DNA of 41,179 bases from DASVCS01 sp036381495. Lineage in GTDB: Bacteria; Gemmatimonadota; Gemmatimonadetes; Longimicrobiales; RSA9. Every line of letters begins with the position of its first letter. Position 1 is the stretch's first letter. Location of the stretch: the NCBI GenBank assembly GCA_036381495.1, contig DASVCS010000168.1:1-41179 (forward strand), given 5' to 3'. The translations under genes and the position numbers were made by a program. Shown piece after piece: positions 34,826-41,179 of the stretch. Below the pieces are notes generated by a model, which saw only the letters and a program-made list of their open reading frames with translations, was not told the origin of the DNA and ran no database searches.

Positions 34826-35703
34826 GAAGCTGTGAACGAAGTCCTCATGGTGCCAGTCTCCGGGCCATGAGGTGGATCATGGCCGCATAGATCCAGGCCA
34901 CGCTGCTTTGGGTGGTCGTCTCGTACTCACTCCGGAGTCGCCGGTAGCGCAGGAGCCAAGCGAACGTGCGCTCGACGATCCACCGTTTCGGCAGCACCAC
35001 GAACGTGCTCTGCCCCTCGAGCTTGGGGACGATCTGGAGCCAGAGGCCCAACTCCTCGGCCGTCCACGCCTCCAGCGTGCCCTGGTACGCTTGGTCCGCG
35101 AAGAGCGTCTCCAGACGCGGGAACTCGTCCCAGCCGAGCTGGGCGAGCAGCGGCCGCGCACCGACTGAATCGGGTACGTTCGCCGCATGCACCGCTACGG
35201 CCAGGATCAGCCCGAGCGTGTCTACGACGAGATGGCGCTTTCTGCCCGTGATCTTCTTGCCCGCATCGAAGCCCCACGCCTCCCCCTTTTTTCCGCCACC
35301 CGGACGGCCCCCCTGGACAGACTGGCTGTCCAGGACGGCGGCACTGGGCGTGGGCTCCTTGCCAGCCTTCTTCCGCACCGCTTCGCGGAGCGCCGCATGC
35401 ACCCGCTCCAGGGTGCCGTTGTCCCTCCACCGGCGATACTACCTCCGGTACTGCTGCCAGACCGCGCTCCAGGGCGGGAAGTCGTGCGGCAGCGCACGCC
35501 AGGTGCCACCGTTCTTGGCATGGTAGAAGATCGCGTTCCACATCTCGCGCAGCGGGTACTTGCGGGGCGTCCCCGTCCGGCCTCCCTTGGCCGGCGGCAT
35601 CGCCCCTCGCACGATCTCCCACTGCCGCTCACTCAAGTCCGTTGGATATCTCAATCGTTGCATGCGGGTACTACCCCGTTGCCACGACTTCGTTTACAGC
35701 TTC
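34826..35703 (-). mobile_element. IS5-family insertion sequence (IS427/IS1031-like)
   Basis: 878 bp. Terminal inverted repeats 34826-34843 and 35686-35703 match at 17 of 18 positions (GAAGCTGTRAACGAAGTC). Direct 3-base duplications TCA flank it at 34823-34825 and 35704-35706, the TNA type seen with IS1031-like elements. It carries one transposase gene, interrupted by an amber codon. It sits exactly at the stop codon of the 246-aa lipoprotein gene. Confidence 0.9.
34845..35663 (-). pseudogene. IS5-family transposase, split by an in-frame amber
   Basis: The two parts are 35439-35663 (74 aa, RLRYPTDLSERQWEIVRGAMPP..., the DUF4096-type N-terminus) and 34845-35402 (ending MARRLAP). They share a frame; the only break is TAG at 35439-35441, where the family reads YRRWR. 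The DDE core is present: LDSQSVQGG (first D), FADQAY (second D), and RWIVERTFAWLLRYRRL (E). Suppressing the stop gives ~270 aa, the normal length. It is probably inactive. Confidence 0.9.
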
Positions 35704-36444
35704 TCACAGCGGTACGCAGCCGTGAAATTCACTGTATAGGTACTCACCGGTTTCCGCGTCGTAGTATTCGGTCCAAGAGCAGATCATCCATTCCTCAGTA
35801 TCCGATCCGCCATCGCTACCGCCGCTGTCTCCGTCGTCATCACCGCCAGCATCACCGCCATCCTCGCCGCCAGGGTCATCGGTCGGGTCCTCACACCCCG
35901 GCTGGTAGTCGATATCGGTGTCGCCGGAAGTCGTAAGACCCCACACTAGCCCCGCGTACTGGTGCCATGCCTTGAAGTCGGCCTCGGCAGTCAACACATG
36001 CCCGCAGTCATCCGGAACAGGCACGGCTCCGCTCGTGTCAATCCGGTACTCCCACGGGATGAGTTCAGCCCGTTCGCCTTTGCGCGACGAACTGGCCACG
36101 GTGGTGCCTTCGTGCTTAGCCCGCAGGCTAAGGGTCTCCTCACCATTGGTCCCGAAAAACCGCATCGACGCGGTTCCCCATGCAGTTGCACCGTCGAAGC
36201 CGGCATCGAGACTCGTCCAGAGGATCGTCGGCGGCCTTTCGAACTCGGGTGGAACCGAAGTAGGTGCGACGACATTCGTTCGCCCGCTCGCGATGGCTGG
36301 TGCATCGGCGCTCGAACGAGTCAGATCCGGGACCACGATGTTCAGATCACGGGCCTGAACGGCGGGCACCGTCACCGCATCATCGCATCCGGTAAATGCG
36401 CTGATGCACGCGCCCAGCACGAGAACTGCCAGCCTACCGCTCAT
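35704..36444 (-). CDS. lipoprotein with acidic Asp/Gly-rich region
   Basis: 246 aa. A lipoprotein signal (ISAFTGC, Cys 20) is followed by a beta-rich domain (~60-185: RPPTILWTSLDAGFDGATAWGTASMRFFG...) and a low-complexity Asp/Gly/Ser stretch (~195-220), then a Cys-containing tail (WMICSWTEYYDAETGEYLYSEFHGCVPL). The start is firm: AAGGAGG lies 5-6 bases before the ATG at 36444. The stop TGA is the IS5 target duplication, so the insertion left the protein intact. It probably lies on the cell surface; function unknown. Confidence 0.8.
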   Translation of the reverse strand: MSGRLAVLVLGACISAFTGCDDAVTVPAVQARDLNIVVPDLTRSSADAPAIASGRTNVVAPTSVPPEFERPPTILWTSLDAGFDGATAWGTASMRFFGTNGEETLSLRAKHEGTTVASSSRKGERAELIPWEYRIDTSGAVPVPDDCGHVLTAEADFKAWHQYAGLVWGLTTSGDTDIDYQPGCEDPTDDPGGEDGGDAGGDDDGDSGGSDGGSDTEEWMICSWTEYYDAETGEYLYSEFHGCVPL

Positions 36445-36503
36445 CCTCACCTCCTTGCTCGCGCCTGTACATTTCCACCCCGGCTGCGCAGCGAGTGCGC
36501 GGC

Positions 36504-37817
36504 TCAGGGCACATCGGCTCCGCAATCGATACGAAGGCGGAGCAACAAACTGCGAACGACGGGATCGTGATCCGTGCGGCCGCGGGCCGGGCCGGCCAAC
36601 AGCAGCTCGGAAGGCGCCGGTGTAGTCGCGGCAAACTTCCCGTCATAGGGGTTGGGGATGTCGCCGAACGCCAAAAGGCTATCGGCAGCTTCACCAACGA
36701 AGCGCAGCTCGCGCACGGGCTGTCCGTCGACCACGTGATCAGTCACCCAGACGCGCCGCCCATCCGCCAAGGAGACGAGAGCGAACTGCGCGACATCCGG
36801 ATCCACCTCGATGACACGCCTGGTCCCGCCATCAATCGCTCCAAATCTCGCACGAACCTCCCGGCGGCCCTCGACCCTGGACCACCAGGTCAGCAAATCG
36901 CCCCTCGGTGACAAGGAAAGCTTGGGGTGATGCACGGGCGCTCCATAGCCGGTCACGAGCTTCCGCCATTGCCGCCACACCGGCTGCCGCGCGTACAGGA
37001 AGAGCGAGTTCCCATCGACGCGCCGTGTCGTGTCGGCCTCTACAACGGCGAGAACCAATTCTCCCGATCTCGAATAGGCCGGCTCGGCGTAGTTGGCGCT
37101 AAAGGTCGGAACGATCTGGTACGACCAGCGGCCGGCGACCCGTTCATAGACGAGCACCCGCCGCTCATCCTCGGGTCCGGCTGCGGCGACAAGCGTCCAC
37201 GCGAGGCGATCGCCGCTCCGAACCAGCGTGGAGCCGCTGAACGGCCGAATGGTCACGTCGGCTGGCAGCGGAAGCTCCTCCAGCGCGATCCATGATTGGC
37301 CATCGAAAGCTCCGAACCAAAGCGCTACGACCCGCTTGTCGATAATGCGCCGCGTCTCGCTGGTCCATTCCGCCTCTTCGAACGCGATCCACCAGCCGCC
37401 CGCCTCGCGCGCCACGGCGCGCACGCCCATGACGAGCATCCCTTCGACCGGCGTGGGGACAACACGTGTCGCACCGTCGCTGGCGATCACGACACCGAAA
37501 ACGGCATTGCGTACACTCGATGCCTTCCCACTCCCCACCGCCGGCTTCCACAGGTAATTGGGCGTGCCGGCGAGCAGAACATTCCCATCGGAAACCGAGA
37601 ATGTCTCTGGTTCGACATACAACTCGCCGCCGGAAACGGCCACGATCTGCCGCAAGGTCTCGCGCAGTACGCAGGCGGTGTGATCGTCACCGGTTTCCCC
37701 GCCCCCGACTTCCTGGGCGCGCACGGGCGGGACCGCCGCGGAGGCAAGGATGAGGTCCAAGAGCAACGCACAAGCCCAACGGCCACCCGGCCGGGTGAGA
37801 GGTATCTGTTTCAACAT
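36504..37817 (-). CDS. hypothetical secreted protein
   Basis: 437 aa. A signal peptide (residues ~1-34, cleavage after VRAQE) is followed by a repetitive beta-rich body resembling a degenerate WD/kelch-type propeller: LSLSPRGDLLTWWSRVEGRREVRARFG, SLADGRRVWVTDHV and similar. I do not recognise the family. The ATG at 37817 (MLKQIPL) is chosen for its signal peptide; its ribosome site is weak and the frame is open upstream to 38042. It stops 59 bases before the 246-aa lipoprotein gene, so these two are probably an operon. Confidence 0.78.
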   Translation of the reverse strand: MLKQIPLTRPGGRWACALLLDLILASAAVPPVRAQEVGGGETGDDHTACVLRETLRQIVAVSGGELYVEPETFSVSDGNVLLAGTPNYLWKPAVGSGKASSVRNAVFGVVIASDGATRVVPTPVEGMLVMGVRAVAREAGGWWIAFEEAEWTSETRRIIDKRVVALWFGAFDGQSWIALEELPLPADVTIRPFSGSTLVRSGDRLAWTLVAAAGPEDERRVLVYERVAGRWSYQIVPTFSANYAEPAYSRSGELVLAVVEADTTRRVDGNSLFLYARQPVWRQWRKLVTGYGAPVHHPKLSLSPRGDLLTWWSRVEGRREVRARFGAIDGGTRRVIEVDPDVAQFALVSLADGRRVWVTDHVVDGQPVRELRFVGEAADSLLAFGDIPNPYDGKFAATTPAPSELLLAGPARGRTDHDPVVRSLLLRLRIDCGADVP

Positions 37818-38057
37818 CTGGGACCGCACGGCGCTCCTCGCAGCGACTGCCCGCGCTCGGCGCCCATCCGCGGTCGACTCACACCCAATATTCGGACAGG
37901 CACGGCAAGGGCATCGGATGTTACCGGTAGCCATTCGACGCCCGCGGCTCCCACGGATGCATGACAGCATCTCCGGCTGGAAACGGTAGATCGCAATTGC
38001 GCCAACCATGGCACACACGAACGTAACACATTTCCTCCACACGACTCAAGGCGAAAG

Positions 38058-38505
38058 GCGTCCAGCCAAGTCGAAAAATGTCCCAGCTGACGGGCGGTCG
38101 GCGATCCAAATATCTCCCGCTCGAACCGCCGGCCAACATCCTCCTACCCCCACGTCGCGAGATCCCTCAGCTTCATCCCCATCGGCCGCCCTGCCAGCGA
38201 GGCCAGCGTCTGCCGGTGGAGGTTCAACTCTGCCGTGACCACCGCCCACCGGCACTTTCCGGCGTGGAAGTGGAGCCGGAGGATCCATCGAGGGAGTCTT
38301 CGAGTCGAAACGGTGGGATGGAAAACGCGGTGCGCCAGTCCGACCACGGCATCCTGCGATCACAGCCGATGGACCTTGCGAGTGCCGAGACGCCGTGAAT
38401 CAGCGGGTTGCGCCTGCACACGAGGGCAAGTGCCTGGCGGACCCGGGTACCCGGGTCGGGAGATGTTCCGCTGCCTTGAGTGCGCTGGCAAGGCATTGCA
38501 TGAAC
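38058..38505 (-). pseudogene. remnant of a second AraC-like regulator gene
   Basis: This ~450-base stretch is homologous along its length to the C-terminal half of the regulator at 32930-33721. Read in pieces: VRQALALVCRRNPLIHGVSALARSIGCDRRMPWSDWR, then FSIPPFRLEDSLDG, then (other frame) NLHRQTLASLAGRPMG. The frames do not join and there is no stop-free reading. The similarity ends abruptly at ~38505, where the IS481-like element begins, so the missing N-terminal half was cut or displaced by that element. It sits 240 bases upstream of the secreted-protein gene, as the intact copy sits upstream of the propeller gene. Confidence 0.85.
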
Positions 38506-38552
38506 GGACCGGCACATGGGTAACACTTTAGACCGGGCACATGGGTAACACT
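38506..38552 (+). repeat. doubled left end of the IS481-like element
   Basis: Two copies of a ~22-base end (GACCGGGCACATGGGTAACAC-type) at 38506-38527 and 38531-38552, outer ends 25 bases apart. The first lacks one G. Both face the same way. Confidence 0.85.
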
Positions 38553-39767
38553 CACCCGTGCTGCTTACGTGCCTTCAGTCCCCGGTCGAGTGGCCGAAGG
38601 ACGCCCTCACGGTCGTCCAAGATCGCAAGCAGGGCCGGACCGAAGTAGATGTTCCACGTTCCGGCGCTGTTCAACTCCACGCCCACCTCCTGTCGGTGTA
38701 GGGTCTCGCTCACGAAGTAGGCGCGACCGCGCCACTTGAGCTGGCCATGAGCAGAGATGCGGCGGCGCTGGAAGTGCTCCGGATAATTCATCTCCGGCAG
38801 CCGCCGCAGCAAGCTCCGGCTCGGGGGGGCGTAGACGGAGGCGGGCGGCCTCTGGTCGAGCGCTTCGTGCGGCCGCTCCTCGTTGTAGACGGCCCGGAAG
38901 CGCTCGAAGGCACGCTGCTGGAGTTCGGGCGTGGGGCGCGCCGGGCGCGCCGGGCGCGCCGGGCGCGTCGCCTCCGCCTTGAGCGTGCGGTGCATGCGCT
39001 CGTGCGCTCCGTTGTCCTCGGGATGGCGCCGCGGCGTTCGCTCGAGGCGAATGCCTTCAGGCGAATGCCGAGACGGATCCACCAGACGGCGAGCTTGGAG
39101 AGACCCCCGATCGCCGTGCTCCGGAAGGGCCCTCCGTTATCGGTCCGGATCACCTCGGGCAGCCCGTAGTCGGCGAAGATGCGCTCGAAGGTGACCCGAG
39201 CGCCCGCCGTCGCCGTGCTTGGCAGGGCTCGGCAGGCCAAGAGGTAGCGGCTGTGGGCGTCCATGACCGTGAGCGGATAGCAAAGCCGTCCCGAGCCCAG
39301 CCGGAACTCCCCCTTGAAGTCCGCCGTCCAGACCCGGTTCGGCGCATCCGCCGCGGTACGCGCGGGATTCCAGGCGCCCGGCCGCCGACGCTTCCGTCTC
39401 CGCCCTTCGATGAGCCCCTCGCGCCTCAGGATCGCCCCGATCGTACTACAGGCGCAGCATGCGGGCCAGCGCACCTCCGGCTCCAGGGCGAGCAGCCGGG
39501 CCCGGAGCTTTCGGGGACCCCAGGGTGGACCCCAGGTCGGGTGTGCCCGGCGCAACTCGATGAGCTTCGCCACGATCTCCGGCGCGGTCTCAAACGCCTG
39601 GCGCCGCGGCGCCCGCGAGCGATCCGCCAGTGCCGAAAGCCCCCCGCCTCGTAGCGGGCCAGCCATTTGTAGCCGGTCCGCCGGCTGATTCCGTACTTCT
39701 CGCACAGCTCACTCATCGAGCTCCAGCCCTCGCTCGCCTCGAGGACAAATCGTATCCGCTCATCCAT
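38552..39767 (-). pseudogene. IS481-like transposase, frameshifted
   Basis: Starts MDERIRFVLEASEGWSSMSELCEKYGISRRTGYKWLARY (HTH), then ADRSRAPRR, the rve core (RVWTADFKGEFRLGSG, first D; GLPEVIRTDNGGPF, second D; NGAHERMHRTLKAE, E) and a C-terminal extension. Two defects: at about 39650 a run of six G on the minus strand needs one more G to keep frame, and a 14-base tandem duplication (AGGCGAATGCC at 39045 and 39059) shifts the frame again. A 9-base tandem repeat near 38937-38966 encodes Ala-Arg-Pro copies. Restored length is about 400 aa. It is not functional as read. Confidence 0.88.
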
Positions 39768-39830
39768 CGCGCAGGTAACACTCCATGGCACCGGACACCT
39801 CCTTCGGGGGTGCCCTCAACTTGCGCCTCG

Positions 39831-39878
39831 AGTGTTACCTTTGTGCCCGGTCCATTGTGGTACGTGTCTGCCCGGTCC
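39831..39878 (-). repeat. doubled right end of the IS481-like element
   Basis: Inverted copies of the left ends: 39831-39853 and a poorer one at 39857-39878 (about 18 of 22 matching). The outer ends are 25 bases apart, as on the left. The inner copy contains the stop codon of the receiver-domain gene. Confidence 0.8.
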
Positions 39879-40245
39879 GTACCCGCGCCTCGATCCGCGC
39901 CACCAGATCGCGCAGCCGGAACGGCTTCGGCAACACCTCCGCCGCCCCCCCGTCCCGCGCCTCCGCGTGCACCTCCGCGTCCGGCACCGCCGTCACCATC
40001 ATCACCGGCAGGTCCCGCCACCGCCCGTCCCGCCGCAGGTGCCGGAGGACGTCGATCCCGCTCATCCCCGGCATCATGACGTCCAGCACGATCAGGTCCG
40101 GGCACTCCGCCTCGACCAACGAGAGGAGCGCCGGGCCGTCGGGCGCGGTTCGCACCGCGTAGCCCCGGCCCTTCAGTGCGACGTCCAGCCCCCGGCGTAG
40201 GGCTGCATCATCGTCCGCAACGTAGATCATGCCGGTCCGCGTCAT
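39835..40245 (-). CDS. single-domain response regulator (receiver), C-terminus altered by IS
   Basis: 136 aa. CheY-like receiver: acidic pocket VADDD (D11-D13), phospho-acceptor D55 in LIVLDVMMPGMSG, T/S in MMVTAV, and K107 in LPKPF. The fold finishes at EARVR (~123). Residues from about 124 (TGQTRTTMDRAQR) and the TAA stop are encoded by the IS481-like right end, so any original C-terminal output domain has been lost, or a CheY-type protein gained a short tail. The ATG at 40245 is preferred (GGGA nearby); ATG 40230 also fits. No sensor kinase is in view. Confidence 0.88.
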   Translation of the reverse strand: MTRTGMIYVADDDAALRRGLDVALKGRGYAVRTAPDGPALLSLVEAECPDLIVLDVMMPGMSGIDVLRHLRRDGRWRDLPVMMVTAVPDAEVHAEARDGGAAEVLPKPFRLRDLVARIEARVRTGQTRTTMDRAQR

Positions 40246-40443
40246 GGTCCCGGCGCGGTATGCAAGACCGGCGCCACGCCAGGATACTCGAAAAATGCCC
40301 GGAACTGGATCACAACACGTCAAATACCGCGCAATGTGTGGCGCGAGTGTCCCAGACCGACCCGCAAACGCCCCGGACCCGCGGCTGTGGTGGTGCGGTG
40401 GCACGACAGCCGAGCGGCCCCGCGACCGCGCCGGCCGTCGGAG

Positions 40444-41179
40444 CTATGCGCTCGTCGGGCTCCCGGCGGGTTCGGCGATGCGGCGGTTGCCGCCGGAGAG
40501 GATGATGGCGGTGCGGCGACCGCCGGGCGTCCAGCGGCCGGAGAGGAGCGCGGCGACGCCAGCGGCGCCGGAGAACTCGACGACGAGTCGAGCGTCGTGG
40601 AGCAGGCGCGCGGCGGCGTGTGCGATGGCGTCATCGCTCACGGTGACGACGTCGTCGACGAGGTCGCGGGCGTGCGCGAAGGTGAGGTCGCCGGGGCGGA
40701 CGGGCGCGAGTCCGTCGGCGATGGTCGGGCGCGGCTGGATGGTGACGGGCGCGCCGGCGGCGAGGGACTGGTGCATGGCGTCGGCGTTCTCGGGTTCGAC
40801 GCCGATGATCGTGCAGTCGGGCCGTGCGCGCCGGATCCAGGCGGCGGTGCCGCTGAGGAGGCCGCCGCCGCCGACCGGGACGAGGACGGCCTCGACGTCC
40901 GGCCAATCTTCGAGGATCTCGAGACCGACGGTCCCCTGCCCCGCGATGATGTCCGGGTGATCGAACGGCGGCACGATGTTCAGGCCGCGTTCGGCGGCAA
41001 TGGCCTCGGCGCGCTCCTGGCGCTCGATCGACGTGGTGCCTTCGAAGACGACGTCGGCGCCGAGGCGTCGCGCGCCCTCGACCTTGACGGCCGGCGCGGT
41101 GGTCGGCATGACGACGACGGCGGGGATGCCGAAGATGCGGGCGGTAAGCGCGACGGCCTGGGCGTGGTTGCCTGACGAG
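40444..41179 (-). CDS. threonine/serine dehydratase, fold-type II PLP enzyme (5' part missing)
   Basis: The gene runs off the right edge, so the N-terminus with the PLP lysine is absent; 245 residues are visible. SSGNHAQAVALTAR is the PLP-phosphate asparagine motif, VPVGGGGLLSG the Gly-rich phosphate loop, and AIILSGGNRRI the C-terminal signature of IlvA/TdcB/serine racemase types. Such enzymes deaminate threonine (or serine) to 2-oxobutyrate (or pyruvate). There is no sign of a C-terminal ACT regulatory domain, so this resembles the short catabolic or racemase-like form. Confidence 0.92.
   Translation of the reverse strand, partial: SSGNHAQAVALTARIFGIPAVVVMPTTAPAVKVEGARRLGADVVFEGTTSIERQERAEAIAAERGLNIVPPFDHPDIIAGQGTVGLEILEDWPDVEAVLVPVGGGGLLSGTAAWIRRARPDCTIIGVEPENADAMHQSLAAGAPVTIQPRPTIADGLAPVRPGDLTFAHARDLVDDVVTVSDDAIAHAAARLLHDARLVVEFSGAAGVAALLSGRWTPGGRRTAIILSGGNRRIAEPAGSPTSA

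Larger units (their letters stand above)
38506..39878 (-). mobile_element. IS481-like insertion sequence with doubled inverted ends
   Basis: About 1373 bp, bounded by inverted ends at 38506-38552 and 39831-39878. Each side carries two end copies 25 bases apart. It encodes one integrase-type transposase (IS481-like: N-terminal HTH, rve core), disrupted in two places. No clear target duplication was found. The left end cuts the regulator remnant; the right end provides the stop codon of the receiver-domain gene. Confidence 0.8.

Noticed and set aside
39426..39767. Programmed frameshift in the IS481-like transposase at the G run
   Set aside because: IS481 transposases are normally made from one frame, and a second unrelated duplication also breaks the gene, so decay or error fits better.

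Overview
This is a GC-rich bacterial chromosome segment, probably from Gemmatimonadota. That placement is inferred from the high GC, the dnaE-accA-ricT-metG order and the 16S rRNA 5' end; it was not tested. The left edge lies in an rrn operon on the minus strand: the first ~91 bases are the 5' end of 16S rRNA, with a near-consensus promoter at 329-357.

From 0.4 to 31.6 kb the content is mostly housekeeping. On the minus strand: a small Trp- and acid-rich protein, BipA/TypA with a promoter followed at once by a terminator-like hairpin, YjbQ, a His-rich CDF metal exporter coupled to a secreted protein, a CPA2 antiporter and trehalose-6-phosphatase. On the plus strand from 7.6 to 21.7 kb: dnaE, accA, ricT-like, metG, an M23 peptidase, two M16-fold proteins that both lack the zinc motif, a FadJ-type beta-oxidation enzyme and a DUF402 protein. 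At 21.8-23.9 kb a secreted DsbA faces a minus-strand operon of anchored DsbA, VKOR and a 70-aa protein. A PRC-barrel protein and an anchored OB-like protein follow. Then comes a tightly coupled minus-strand operon of an ATP-grasp ligase, a C26 amidase and a NylC-type S58 hydrolase, with a HAD phosphatase downstream and a lipoprotein alkaline phosphatase upstream.

From about 31.7 to 39.9 kb is an accessory island. It holds exported proteins and lipoproteins of unknown function, an AraC-like regulator with a receiver-like N-terminus, a decayed second copy of that regulator, and two insertion sequences. The first is an IS5-family element (34826-35703) with TCA target duplication and an in-frame amber in its transposase. 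The second is an IS481-like element (38506-39878) with doubled ends and a frameshifted transposase. A propeller lipoprotein gene is broken by one base in a C run. The IS481-like element abuts a receiver-domain gene and supplies its last codons. The window ends in a threonine/serine dehydratase gene cut by the edge.

The most unusual items are: the ligase/amidase/NylC operon, which looks like a make-and-break module for a small amide-linked compound; the double zinc-less M16 pair; the W/D/E-rich protein beside rrn; a 220-bp palindromic element overlapping the CDF stop codon; an ~80-bp dispersed repeat; and the doubled IS ends.
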